Of a stretch of DNA of 64,000 nt, positions 25,461-34,866 are shown piece after piece. Origin of the DNA: Firmicutes bacterium UBA5010 (GTDB lineage Bacteria > Bacillota > Clostridia > Tissierellales > Sedimentibacteraceae); NCBI GenBank assembly GCA_002396645.1, contig DGYI01000003.1, positions 83,284 to 147,283 of the forward strand. The letters are read 5' to 3'. Each line of letters begins with the position of its first letter. Position 1 is the first letter of the stretch. A program made the position numbers and the translations under genes. Under the pieces are notes generated by a model, which ran no database searches, was not told the DNA's origin, and was given only the letters and a program-made list of their open reading frames with translations.

Positions 25461-27851
25461 ATGTTAGCACCGATAAAATGGATGGAAAAATATGTGGATA
25501 TAGACATAGATGCAAAAGAATTGGCTGATAAAATCACACTTACAGGCTCTCATGTTGATTCTATAATTGATATAGACAAAGATATAAGCCTTGTAGTTAC
25601 AGGAAAAATTTTAGATATACAAGGACACCCTGATGCAGATAAGCTGGTTGTTACTAAGGTAGATATAGGAACTGAAACAGTTCAGATAGTTACCGGAGCC
25701 AATAATATAAATGTCGGAGATATAGTTCCGGTATCACTTGTCGGAGCACATCTTCCGACAGGTGTAAACATTAAACTGTCTAAGCTTAGAGGAATTGAGT
25801 CGCAGGGGATGATGTGTTCCTATGAGGAGCTTGGCTTTGAGGATAAGGTTGTGCCAAAGGGAGGCAATGACGGAATTATGATACTTGAGCCTGAAACCCC
25901 TCTGGGAAAGGATATCAAAGAGGTTTTGAGTATAAACGGAAAAGTTTTGGATATAGAAATAACCTATAACAGACCGGACTGCCTTAATATAACAGGTATG
26001 GCAAGAGAAGTTGCCGCTACCTTAAACAAAGAATTCAGATTCCCTGAAATTAAAATTCAAAACGAAGCTGATGACATAAAGGATTATTTTGATGAAGTGT
26101 CAATTGAAGACAGCGATCTTTGCGAAAGATTTTATGTCAGAGTTATTAAAGATGTCAAGATAGGCAAATCACCTCTGTGGATGCAAAGAGCTTTAATGGA
26201 TGCAGGCATGAGACCTATAAACAATATAGTGGACGTTACTAACTATGTTATGCTTGAACTTGGGCAGCCTCTTCATGCATATGACCTGAATAAATTTAAG
26301 GGCAAAAAGATTGCAGCAAGACGCGCTAAGACAGGAGAAGTGCTGACTACACTTGATATGGTGCAGAGGAAGCTTGACAGCAATGTTTTAGTAATAGCAG
26401 ACAGTGAAAAGCCTGTTGGCTTGGCAGGAGTTATGGGCGGATATGATACCGAAATAGGCGAAGAAACTACTCTTATGCTTTTGGAAGCCGCGACATTTAA
26501 TACAAAATCAATCCGGGATACCTCAAGAAAATTCGGACTTCGCTCAGAAGCATCTGCAAGAAATGAAAAGGTACTTCATTATGAAAATGCTGAGATAGCC
26601 AGCAACAGAGCATGTCAGCTTATAGAAATGATTGGAGCCGGAACTGTAGTTAAGGGATATATAAATGCAGGAAAGAGTGAATTTGTTCCGAAAAAAGTTA
26701 CTCTCAGACCTCACAGATCAGATGAACTTTTAGGAGTAAAAATATCAGTAGAAGATATGCTTGCAAGTCTTAATAAGCTTGAAATAAAAAGCAGTTTTGA
26801 TGGTGAGAAAATAGTATCGGAAATTCCGTATTTCAGATGTGATATAGAACAAGAGGCAGATCTGATAGAGGAAATCGGCAGAATGTACGGTTTTGAAAAT
26901 ATAGAGGGAAAGCCGATTGTAAGCACGCTTGAAAAAGGCGGAAAATCTGAAAAAAGACAAACAGAGGACTATATAAAAAATATTATGGTTTCTATGGGCT
27001 TGTCGGAAATTATGACATATTCTTTTATAAGTCCAAAGTCACTGGATAATATCTGCGCAAGCGAAGAATCCGATATTAAAAAATACATCAGGCTCTTAAA
27101 TCCTCTCGGCGAAGATTTCAGCGTTATGAGAACAACACTTATGAGTAATATGCTGGATGTCATGAGCAGAAATAACAACAGAGGAATAAATGAAGTAAAA
27201 TTCTTTGAAATCGGAAATACCTTTTTCCCTAAAGAACTGCCTGTAGCACAGCTTCCTGATGAAAGAAGCAAGCTTTGTATAGGTATGTACGGAAACTATG
27301 ATTTTTTCAATTTAAAAGGAATAATAGAGCAGATGCTGGAACGTTTCGGTATTGAACTTAAGCTTAAGGCAATAGAAGGTAATCCGACTTTCCACAGCGG
27401 AATTTGTGCAGGAATTTATATTGAAGATGAACTTATCGGAGTATTTGGAGAATTACATCCGCAGGTTTTGGAGAATTACGATATAAATAAAAAAGTATTG
27501 CTTGCAGAAATTGAAGTGGATAAGATAGTTGAATACAAAAATATGGTAAGAAAATATAAAGCCCTGCCAAAATATCCTGCAATACAAAGAGACATAGCGG
27601 TTAAGGTTAAGGACGAGGTTCTGGTAGGAGATATGGAAGCCGTAATAAAGGCTGTAAACCCTCATATTATAGAGAATGTAAGTCTGTTTGATGTATACAG
27701 GGGAAGTCATATAGAATGCGGCTATAAAAGCACAGCATTTTCTATAACATATAGAAATAAAGACAGAACATTGAAGGATAAAGAGGTTGATAAAATCCAT
27801 AACATGGTTTTAGAAAAGCTTAAAGAAAACTTTGATGCAGTTTTAAGGTAA
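25461..27851 (+). CDS. pheT: Phenylalanyl-tRNA synthetase beta subunit
   Basis: A 796-residue protein of standard length. Domains in order: N-terminal region with the tRNA-binding OB fold (VVTGKILDIQGHPDADKLVVTKVDIG, residues ~45-150), the B3/B4 editing module (YNRPDCLNITGMAREVAATL; MRPINNIVDVTNYVMLELGQPLHAYD), B5, the catalytic-like core (residues ~470-690) and the C-terminal anticodon-binding ferredoxin-like domain (KYPAIQRDIAVKVKDEV...SITYRNKDRTLKDKEVD). It binds tRNA-Phe and edits Tyr-tRNA-Phe. GGAGG precedes the ATG. The lgt ribosome binding site begins only a few bases after its stop, so lgt may be read from the same T-box transcript. Confidence 0.96.
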   Translation: MLAPIKWMEKYVDIDIDAKELADKITLTGSHVDSIIDIDKDISLVVTGKILDIQGHPDADKLVVTKVDIGTETVQIVTGANNINVGDIVPVSLVGAHLPTGVNIKLSKLRGIESQGMMCSYEELGFEDKVVPKGGNDGIMILEPETPLGKDIKEVLSINGKVLDIEITYNRPDCLNITGMAREVAATLNKEFRFPEIKIQNEADDIKDYFDEVSIEDSDLCERFYVRVIKDVKIGKSPLWMQRALMDAGMRPINNIVDVTNYVMLELGQPLHAYDLNKFKGKKIAARRAKTGEVLTTLDMVQRKLDSNVLVIADSEKPVGLAGVMGGYDTEIGEETTLMLLEAATFNTKSIRDTSRKFGLRSEASARNEKVLHYENAEIASNRACQLIEMIGAGTVVKGYINAGKSEFVPKKVTLRPHRSDELLGVKISVEDMLASLNKLEIKSSFDGEKIVSEIPYFRCDIEQEADLIEEIGRMYGFENIEGKPIVSTLEKGGKSEKRQTEDYIKNIMVSMGLSEIMTYSFISPKSLDNICASEESDIKKYIRLLNPLGEDFSVMRTTLMSNMLDVMSRNNNRGINEVKFFEIGNTFFPKELPVAQLPDERSKLCIGMYGNYDFFNLKGIIEQMLERFGIELKLKAIEGNPTFHSGICAGIYIEDELIGVFGELHPQVLENYDINKKVLLAEIEVDKIVEYKNMVRKYKALPKYPAIQRDIAVKVKDEVLVGDMEAVIKAVNPHIIENVSLFDVYRGSHIECGYKSTAFSITYRNKDRTLKDKEVDKIHNMVLEKLKENFDAVLR

Positions 27852-27863
27852 TTGGGAGGTTTT

Positions 27864-28622
27864 ATGGATAAAGTTGCATTTACGATATTTGGAATAGATA
27901 TAATGTGGTATGCTCTGATAATTGCTTCGGGCTTAGCTGTAGGTATAATACTTTCAGTTAAAGAATCAAGACGTATCGGATTTAATGAAGATACACTCTT
28001 TGACCTCTTATTGGCAGTTATCATAACAGGTATAATTTGTGCAAGATTGTATTACGTGGTATTTTCTCCGGATGAAATTAATAGCTTTTATGATGTCATA
28101 AACATCAGAAGCGGAGGAATGGCTATACATGGAGGAGTGTTCGGAGGAATAATTGCAGGAATAATCGGATGTAAGATTAAGAAGATAAGCTTTTGGCAGC
28201 TGGCTGACATATTGATGCCGTCTGTTATACTGGCTCAGGCCATAGGACGTTGGGGCAACTTTGTGAATCAAGAGGTATACGGAGGACAAACAAATCTTCC
28301 GTGGGGAATATCCATTGATAATATGCCGGGAAAATATCATCCATTATTTTTATATGAATCCTTATGCAATCTTATTACATTTGTATTTTTAGTGTGGTAT
28401 AGAAAAAATAAAAGGAAAAACGAAGGAGAAGTATTTGCACTTTACCTTATCTTCTACGGAATAGTAAGGTTCTTTTTAGAGAGAATGAGGGTAGAGGAGT
28501 ATATCTTAAAGTTTATGAGCTTTAGTATTGCTCAAATAGTCAGCGCTTTAATATTTATATCCGGTATAGTAATATTTTATATATTGCGAAAGCATAAAAA
28601 TAAATCAGAGGATATAAATTAA
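27864..28622 (+). CDS. lgt: Prolipoprotein diacylglyceryl transferase
   Basis: A 252-residue membrane enzyme with about seven helices that moves diacylglycerol from phosphatidylglycerol to the lipobox cysteine of prolipoproteins. The Lgt signature GRWGNFVNQEVYG is present, with SGGMAIHGGVFGGI, the HPLFLYE motif and the C-terminal FYGIVRFFLERMR. ATG at 27864 is chosen after GGGAGG. The upstream TTG at 27852 overlaps the pheT stop and lies before the ribosome binding site. Coupling to pheST is unusual and may just reflect local rearrangement. A likely substrate, a lipobox-bearing solute-binding protein, is encoded immediately downstream. Confidence 0.95.
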   Translation: MDKVAFTIFGIDIMWYALIIASGLAVGIILSVKESRRIGFNEDTLFDLLLAVIITGIICARLYYVVFSPDEINSFYDVINIRSGGMAIHGGVFGGIIAGIIGCKIKKISFWQLADILMPSVILAQAIGRWGNFVNQEVYGGQTNLPWGISIDNMPGKYHPLFLYESLCNLITFVFLVWYRKNKRKNEGEVFALYLIFYGIVRFFLERMRVEEYILKFMSFSIAQIVSALIFISGIVIFYILRKHKNKSEDIN

Positions 28623-28649
28623 TCATAGCTTATCCTAAGTGGTAAATAT

Positions 28650-28690
28650 GTTGCAGATATGTTGTTAAAGTATCTGCAACTTTTATTTTT
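28650..28690 (+). terminator. Intrinsic terminator after lgt
   Basis: GTTGCAGATA pairs with TATCTGCAAC around an 11-base loop, followed by TTTTATTTTTT. Confidence 0.9.
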
Positions 28691-28765
28691 TGGTTTTTCA
28701 TCCGTAGTTTTTTTATGTAATAGCTGCATGTATATAAAAAATGATAAATATTTAAATTGTATATA

Positions 28766-28794
28766 TTGTAAAATTATGTCGAATTGTTTATAAT
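28766..28794 (+). promoter_or_regulatory. Promoter of the binding protein / GGDEF-EAL operon
   Basis: TTGTAA (28766-28771), 17-base spacer and TATAAT (28789-28794), about 70 bases upstream of the lipoprotein start. Confidence 0.75.
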
Positions 28795-28862
28795 GTAGAT
28801 ATTAAAATACTTAATTGAATTATATGAAAATAATTATAATGTTGCAAACTATGGAGGTAAGA

Positions 28863-30302
28863 GTGAAAAAACACACGACATTAAAAATAGTCTTGATTTT
28901 TATTTTGTCGCTCAGCATGCTTTTATCCGGCTGCTCTAAAAATGAAAGTAAAGAATATGGACTTAATCCTGAATTCCCTGTTACAATAACTGTATGGCAT
29001 TATTATAACGGTGCTCAAAAAACCGCGTTTGATAATCTGATACAAGAATTTAACGAGACGGTTGGAAGAGATAAAGGGATTGTTGTCGAAGCATTCAGTC
29101 AGGGAAGCGTAAATGATTTGATAGATATGGTAAAAAGCGCGGCTATGCAAAAAGTAGGCTCCAATAATATGCCGGATTTATTTGCAACTTATGTTGATAC
29201 AGCTAAGGAAATTGACGATATGGGCTTTCTTGCAGCATTTGACAAATATTACAGCGATGAAGAAATATCCGAATACATAAGCAGTTATATTGATGAAGGA
29301 AGATTTGATAAAGATAAAAATCTTAAAATAATACCTTTTGCTAAATCTACAGAAGTATTGATGATAAATAAAACCGATTGGGATAAATTTGCCGTTACCA
29401 AAGGAGTAAACAGAAAAGAGCTCTTAACCTGGGAAGGACTTGTAGAAGTTGCCGAGAAATATTATAGTTACAGCGGCGGAAAAGCTTTTTTCGGACGGGA
29501 TGTTATGGCTAATTATATTGTGATAGGAAGCTATCAATTAGGACAAGAGCTGTTCCAGGTCAAAGATGATACGGTTGTCATCAATATGAATAAGGATGCA
29601 ATGAGAAAAATATGGGACAATTTTTATGTGCCTTTTGTAAACGGATATTTTGGTAAGTATGGGAAATTTGCTTCAGATGATGCCAAAACCGGAGATGTTA
29701 TAGCATTTGTAGGGTCTTCAAGCGGATCAACATACTTTCCAACAAATGTTATTTTAGATGATGACAAGTCGTATCCCATAGAGCTCTTAGTTTTGCCTGT
29801 TCCGATATTCAAAGATACAGACAAAATTGCTGTTCAGCAGGGTGCGGGCTTTGCAATGACTAAGAACACAGAAAATAAGGAATATGCCAGTACAGTTTTT
29901 CTAAAATGGATAACAAATGAAGAAAGAAATTCTGTTTTTTCATTTCACTCATCATATATGCCTGTAAAAACCAAGGCAAATGATTCTGAATTTATCAAAG
30001 AATTATTGGAAAACAAAAAAATAAACATAGATGAAAATGTGCAAAAAACCTTAAAAGTAGCATTAGAACAAGCTAATACATATGAATTATATACAAGCAA
30101 AGCATTTAAAAACGGAACAAATGCCAGAAAAATTTTGGAAAGTACGCTTCTGAATAAGGCAATAGAAGATAAGCAAAAAATTGAAGCAGAACTGTTCTCA
30201 GATGAAAATAAACGCGATATTGTTAAAAAATACAGCGATAAATCATTTGAAGATTGGTTTAATGAACTGGAAAAAAGTTTGAATGATTTAATACATAATT
30301 AG
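28863..30302 (+). CDS. Extracellular solute-binding lipoprotein (family 1 type)
   Basis: A 479-residue lipoprotein with a signal peptide and lipobox LLSGC (lipidated Cys24). The mature part opens VTITVWHYYNGAQKTAFDNLIQEFNET, the usual start of ABC sugar-binding proteins of the SBP_bac_1 family. Later segments such as VGSSSGSTYFPT, QQGAGFAMTKNTENKEYASTVFLKWIT and STLLNKAIEDKQ fit the same fold. The start is GTG after GGAGGT. No ABC permease or ATPase gene is near. It is instead followed 18 bases later by a large membrane GGDEF-EAL protein, so it may act as a ligand-presenting sensor partner rather than a transporter component. The ligand is unknown. Confidence 0.88.
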   Translation: MKKHTTLKIVLIFILSLSMLLSGCSKNESKEYGLNPEFPVTITVWHYYNGAQKTAFDNLIQEFNETVGRDKGIVVEAFSQGSVNDLIDMVKSAAMQKVGSNNMPDLFATYVDTAKEIDDMGFLAAFDKYYSDEEISEYISSYIDEGRFDKDKNLKIIPFAKSTEVLMINKTDWDKFAVTKGVNRKELLTWEGLVEVAEKYYSYSGGKAFFGRDVMANYIVIGSYQLGQELFQVKDDTVVINMNKDAMRKIWDNFYVPFVNGYFGKYGKFASDDAKTGDVIAFVGSSSGSTYFPTNVILDDDKSYPIELLVLPVPIFKDTDKIAVQQGAGFAMTKNTENKEYASTVFLKWITNEERNSVFSFHSSYMPVKTKANDSEFIKELLENKKINIDENVQKTLKVALEQANTYELYTSKAFKNGTNARKILESTLLNKAIEDKQKIEAELFSDENKRDIVKKYSDKSFEDWFNELEKSLNDLIHN

Positions 30303-30320
30303 ACAAAGAGTGGTCATTAG

Positions 30321-33263
30321 ATGAAATCAAAACAGAAAAGAGAAAAAACCATACTAAGAAGGCTTATTATACCTATGTTGATTATTGTTGCAATCCAGTC
30401 ACTTGTTTTCGTTGCTGCTATTTTTTCTTCAAAGACAATTGACAAGCTTGAAAATAATGCTATAGACGCTTTTAAAGGGATAATAAACTCAAGAAAGAAT
30501 AACCTTGAGACTGACATGGTGAGGAATTGGACAAGTTTTGCAAATTTTGAAAATGTGGTTAAAAAATACTGCAGCAGCATTGAAACGAACGGAGCGGTAA
30601 TAGATAGATCAATGGTAGAATCGCTTTTGGTATTCTTAAGATATTCAAAGGTAACAGGAGCATTTTTAATTTTAGACGAAAAAAATTCTTCAGATCAAGG
30701 ATATAAGGCATTTTATATACGAGATCTGGACCCTTCTAATGCTTCATTTGATAATTCCGATATTTTAGTTGAAATTGGGAATAGCGGCATTATAAAAGAG
30801 ATGAAGCTGACAATGAACAGTAATTGGGGTACAAAGTTATATTTATCCGAAGAAAATGAAAGAGATGCGTTTTATTACAAGCCTTTTCGCGCTGCACAGC
30901 AAAAACCGGAAGAGCCTTTTTCAAATTTTGGTTATTGGAGCCCACCTTTTCGTTTATCAAAAGATGATGTTGAAGTCATAACTTACACAGTTCCCTTAAT
31001 GGATGGAGAAGGAGAAGTTTATGGTGTTGTAGGTATAGATATAACTCTTGATTATTTGAGAAAAAGCTTGCCTTATAACGAACTTCAGATAAATAATTCT
31101 GCGTATTTTTTAGCTATAACGCAGGACGGCAAAAGCTTTAGAAATGTACTTCAGGTAGGGGCTTTGTATAATTACGTTGTTGCAAAATCGCAAACATTCA
31201 AATTGCACAGGGATACCTTTATAGATGATGTATATTACTTAGATGTATCCAGTGATTCCAATAATTCTGAAATTGCAGCCTTAAGCTATTTTAAACTGTA
31301 TGAAGATAACTCTCCTTTTGCTAATGAAAAGTGGATATTGTGCGGAGTAACAAAAAAATCTGTTTTGCTAAGCGAAGCTGACAGATTAAAAAACAGTTTA
31401 TTCGTTTCATTTGTTTTATCAATGATTATAGGTGGATTGAGCTTGATTGTTTTTAGTTTGTTTTTCACAAGACCTATATCAAAACTGGTAAATATAATAA
31501 AGAGCAGCAATCCTGAAAAATCCATAAACTTGCCCAAAGTTTACATCAAAGAGATTGATAATTTGTCCAAAACTATTGAATTGTTCAGCAAGGATATAGC
31601 TTATTATGCTTCAAGATTATCAGATATTTTTCATATCATGGATTTGCCCATGGCTACAATAGAATATAATAAAATTACAAAAAAAGTATGGTGTACCGAA
31701 AATGTTTCATCATTAATGGAATTCCCTAAACAATATAGAGAACAAAGTTTTTTTGACGAGAAAGAATTCTTGATTTGTATCGCTGATTTTTTAAAAAATT
31801 CTAAGTGTATTCATGCACAAAATGCTCCTCACGAAATTAAAACCGTAGAATTTAAGGATGAAGATAAAACAAAGTGGATAAAGTTTCATATTTTAGACCA
31901 GGAAAACAGAATATTGGTTGCGTTGATAGATGTCAGCGATGAAATCAAAGAAAAGATAAAAATTGAATATGAACGTGATTATGACTCATTGACTCATTTG
32001 CTAAACAGAGATTCCTTTAAACAAAGGGTTGAAAAATTACTGGAAAACGGAATTAAGGGAGTAGGAGCTATGGTCATGTGGGATTTAGATAATCTCAAAT
32101 TTATAAATGATACCTATGGTCATGACATAGGTGATAAATATCTTATAGAATTTGCTAATGCAATATCAGTGCTGAATGAAGTAGGTGCTGTAGTGGCAAG
32201 AAGATCCGGAGATGAATTTTTGGCATTTATACATGATATCGAGTCAAAAGATGAGTTGTCGGATTTAATATATAAAAATCATGAGAGGCTTTATGAAACA
32301 GCCTTTTATCTTCCGAATAGCAAAAGCACAAGGCTTAGAGCCTCAGCGGGAATCGCCTGGTTTCCTTATGACGGAACAGATTATGAGACTTTAGTCAGGT
32401 ATGCGGATTTTGCGATGTACTCTGCGAAACGAACAATGAAGGGAAGTGTCAAGGAATTTAATTTGGAAGCATTTAAAAGAGACGAGCTTTTATTCGAGGG
32501 AAAAGAAGATTTGAATTTATTCTTCGAGCTTTCTTTGGCTAAATTTGCATTTCAACCTATTGTTGATGTCAGAACAGGTGAAGTTTTTGCGTACGAAGCT
32601 CTTATGAGGCCTAAAAGCGAAAAATTAAAATCCGTAACAGAGGTTATGAGATTAGCAAAAACACAATCAAAGCTGTATCAAATGGAATATCTTACATGGA
32701 ACGGAGCAATCGATGCTTTTATATCTCAATATCACACGGCAAAAGATGCTATGCTTTTTATTAATTCAATTTCTAATACTTGCTTAACGGATGTTGATTT
32801 CAGAATATTCGAGGATAAATACAGTCAATATTTGAGAAAACTGGTTATTGAGATTACCGAAAGCGAACAGCTCGACCAGGAGTGCATGGAGAAGAAGTTT
32901 TCCTTTGCAAACCGCTGGGGCAGCAATATTGCTATAGATGATTTTGGCTCAGGCTATAATTCGGAGTCTATACTCCTGTACATGAATCCTAATTTTGTTA
33001 AAATAGATATGAGTTTAGTAAGAGATGTTGATAAAGATATTGAAAGGCAAAATCTGATATCAAACATGATTAAATTCACAAAAACGAGAGATGCAGAGCT
33101 TATAGCAGAGGGTGTTGAAACAAGAGAAGAAATGTATACTTTGATAAGGCTCGGTATTGACTATGTTCAAGGATATTATCTCGGAAAGCCTGAATTTGAA
33201 ATAAAGCAAATTCCGATTGAAATTAAAAATGAATTACTTGAATTTCAAAAAGTAACAGGGTAA
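30321..33263 (+). CDS. Membrane sensor with Cache-like domain, GGDEF and EAL domains
   Basis: A 980-residue c-di-GMP enzyme. One N-terminal helix (residues ~12-34) and a second (~360-380) flank an extracellular region of about 320 residues resembling dCache sensor domains (VPLMDGEGEVYGVVGIDITLDYL). A HAMP-like/PAS-like stretch (residues ~385-550) leads to a GGDEF domain whose active site reads SGDEF (629-633); S in place of the first G is seen in active cyclases. The EAL domain has YEALMRP (E759), IEITESE, IDDFGSGYNS and LIAEGVET, so phosphodiesterase activity is expected. It is co-transcribed with the upstream binding lipoprotein. The start ATG lacks a strong ribosome binding site, perhaps by coupling. 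Confidence 0.9.
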   Translation: MKSKQKREKTILRRLIIPMLIIVAIQSLVFVAAIFSSKTIDKLENNAIDAFKGIINSRKNNLETDMVRNWTSFANFENVVKKYCSSIETNGAVIDRSMVESLLVFLRYSKVTGAFLILDEKNSSDQGYKAFYIRDLDPSNASFDNSDILVEIGNSGIIKEMKLTMNSNWGTKLYLSEENERDAFYYKPFRAAQQKPEEPFSNFGYWSPPFRLSKDDVEVITYTVPLMDGEGEVYGVVGIDITLDYLRKSLPYNELQINNSAYFLAITQDGKSFRNVLQVGALYNYVVAKSQTFKLHRDTFIDDVYYLDVSSDSNNSEIAALSYFKLYEDNSPFANEKWILCGVTKKSVLLSEADRLKNSLFVSFVLSMIIGGLSLIVFSLFFTRPISKLVNIIKSSNPEKSINLPKVYIKEIDNLSKTIELFSKDIAYYASRLSDIFHIMDLPMATIEYNKITKKVWCTENVSSLMEFPKQYREQSFFDEKEFLICIADFLKNSKCIHAQNAPHEIKTVEFKDEDKTKWIKFHILDQENRILVALIDVSDEIKEKIKIEYERDYDSLTHLLNRDSFKQRVEKLLENGIKGVGAMVMWDLDNLKFINDTYGHDIGDKYLIEFANAISVLNEVGAVVARRSGDEFLAFIHDIESKDELSDLIYKNHERLYETAFYLPNSKSTRLRASAGIAWFPYDGTDYETLVRYADFAMYSAKRTMKGSVKEFNLEAFKRDELLFEGKEDLNLFFELSLAKFAFQPIVDVRTGEVFAYEALMRPKSEKLKSVTEVMRLAKTQSKLYQMEYLTWNGAIDAFISQYHTAKDAMLFINSISNTCLTDVDFRIFEDKYSQYLRKLVIEITESEQLDQECMEKKFSFANRWGSNIAIDDFGSGYNSESILLYMNPNFVKIDMSLVRDVDKDIERQNLISNMIKFTKTRDAELIAEGVETREEMYTLIRLGIDYVQGYYLGKPEFEIKQIPIEIKNELLEFQKVTG

Positions 33264-33283
33264 ATTTATAAAATATAAATGTG

Positions 33284-33328
33284 AAAAGTGTTAAAACTAT
33301 TTTTAAAATAGATTTTAACACTTTTTTT
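33284..33328 (+). terminator. Intrinsic terminator after the GGDEF-EAL gene
   Basis: AAAAGTGTTAAAA (33284-33296) pairs with TTTTAACACTTTT (33313-33325), followed by more T residues. Confidence 0.88.
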
Positions 33329-33424
33329 CTATAAAAATCATATAAGATTATAACTTATTGTTTAAACAAATTGAAAATCAGGTATTTAAGCTTTTCCAAA
33401 AAAAATTTATTTTTTTGAAAAAAA

Positions 33425-33471
33425 GTGGTGCATTTATCCCATGATGTGGTATAATATACCCAGAAGGTGGT
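33425..33471 (+). promoter_or_regulatory. dcw promoter with three GTGGT repeats, candidate MraZ boxes
   Basis: GTGGT occurs at 33425, 33446 and 33467, each exactly 21 bases apart, i.e. two helical turns. A TATAAT at 33450-33455 overlaps the second copy, and the third sits in the mraZ ribosome binding site. No good -35 is visible. MraZ proteins bind direct repeats with a TGG core upstream of their own gene in other bacteria, so autorepression is inferred. Confidence 0.55.
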
Positions 33472-33476
33472 AGATT

Positions 33477-33914
33477 ATGTTTACTGGTGAGTACATACAC
33501 TCTTTCGATAACAAGGGAAGAGTTATAATCCCGTCTAAATTCAGGGATGAGCTTGGTGAAGTTTTCTATATCGGAAAAGGATTGGATAAATGTTTATTCG
33601 TTTATCCTATTCAAACATGGGAAGAATTCGTCGGTAAACTAAAAAACTTATCTACTTTTAATAAAGAAGAAAGATTTTTTTTAAGACAATTTGTTTCAGG
33701 ATTCACTGAATGTAGTTTTGATAAACAGGGAAGACTATTAGTGCCTCCGAATTTAAGAGAATTCAGCAGCTTAAATGAGGATGTTGCAATTATCGGAGTA
33801 ATAGATAAAATCGAAATATGGAATAAAGAAAACTGGGAAGCTTACTCAAATAGCGAAGAATTTGATTTTGACAGCATTGCAGAAAAAATGTCTGAATTGG
33901 GTATAGGCTTATAG
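33477..33914 (+). CDS. mraZ: Transcriptional regulator MraZ
   Basis: A 145-residue protein with two AbrB-like MraZ repeats. The first opens MFTGEYIHSFDNKGRVIIPSKF and the second shows FTECSFDKQGRLLVPPNLRE; each carries the conserved D-x-x-GR-x-x-(I/L)-P loop that contacts DNA. It heads the division and cell-wall cluster and represses it in species where tested. Three evenly spaced GTGGT motifs lie just upstream. AGAAGGTGG precedes the ATG. The rsmH gene starts 12 bases after its stop. The length is typical. Confidence 0.96.
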   Translation: MFTGEYIHSFDNKGRVIIPSKFRDELGEVFYIGKGLDKCLFVYPIQTWEEFVGKLKNLSTFNKEERFFLRQFVSGFTECSFDKQGRLLVPPNLREFSSLNEDVAIIGVIDKIEIWNKENWEAYSNSEEFDFDSIAEKMSELGIGL

Positions 33915-33926
33915 GAGGAGATATTT

Positions 33927-34856
33927 ATGGAATATATCCACAAATCTGTTTTATTGGATGAATCTATTGAAGGGTTAAATATAAAAAGTGACGGAATTTA
34001 TGTTGATGCTACTCTCGGAGGAGGGGGACATACATATGAAATACTAAAACGTGTTACAAACGGCAAGGTAATAGGAATTGACCAGGATGACTATGCTATA
34101 AGCCGAGCTCAAAGCAGATTAAGCGAATTTGATAACTTCATTGCATATAGGGGTAATTTCAGCAATATCAGTGAAGTTTTAGATGAATTGAATATAGAAA
34201 AAATAGATGGGATCATATTTGATTTAGGGGTGTCATCGTTTCAATTAGATATTCCGGAAAGAGGCTTCAGTTATAACTATGATGCACCGCTTGACATGAG
34301 AATGGACAAATCACAAAAAATAAGCGCTTGGCATATAGTCAACGGATATGACGAAAAGGAGCTGACCAGAATAATAAGTGAGTACGGAGAGGAAAATTGG
34401 GCTGCAAGAATAGCTAAATTTATAATAGAAGCAAGAGAAACAGAGTTTATAGAAACTACGGGACAGTTAGTCAATATAATAAAAAAAGCTATACCGGCAG
34501 CAGCAAGGCAGGAGGGACCTCATCCGGCAAAAAGAACATTTCAGGCTATACGTATAGAAGTAAATAAAGAGCTTGATATACTTGAAAAGACAATAATAAA
34601 TGCAGCGGATAGACTTAACAAGGGCGGACGCATATGCGTTATTACTTTCCATTCATTGGAGGACAGGATAATAAAAAATACTTTTGCTGATTTAAACAGT
34701 GACTGTATTTGCCCGAAAGAGTTTCCTCAATGTGTTTGTGATCATAGAAGAAAATTAAAATTAGTAAATAAAAAACCAATTTTATCAAATGATATGGAAT
34801 TATCAGAGAATCCAAGAGCAAGAAGCGCAAAGCTAAGAATCGGTGAAAGGGTGTAG
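33927..34856 (+). CDS. rsmH: 16S rRNA (cytosine-1402-N4)-methyltransferase RsmH
   Basis: A 309-residue SAM-dependent enzyme (formerly MraW). Motifs: HKSVLLDESIEGLNI, the SAM-binding VDATLGGGGHTYEIL, GIDQDDYAISRAQSRL, DGIIFDLGVSSFQLD and RGFSYNYDAPLDMRMD, and the C-terminal ITFHSLEDRIIKN and NPRARSAKLRIGER. It methylates C1402 in the ribosomal P site. AGGAGGAG precedes the ATG. The second position in the cluster, after mraZ, is standard. Confidence 0.97.
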   Translation: MEYIHKSVLLDESIEGLNIKSDGIYVDATLGGGGHTYEILKRVTNGKVIGIDQDDYAISRAQSRLSEFDNFIAYRGNFSNISEVLDELNIEKIDGIIFDLGVSSFQLDIPERGFSYNYDAPLDMRMDKSQKISAWHIVNGYDEKELTRIISEYGEENWAARIAKFIIEARETEFIETTGQLVNIIKKAIPAAARQEGPHPAKRTFQAIRIEVNKELDILEKTIINAADRLNKGGRICVITFHSLEDRIIKNTFADLNSDCICPKEFPQCVCDHRRKLKLVNKKPILSNDMELSENPRARSAKLRIGERV

Positions 34857-34866
34857 GTGATTGTAA

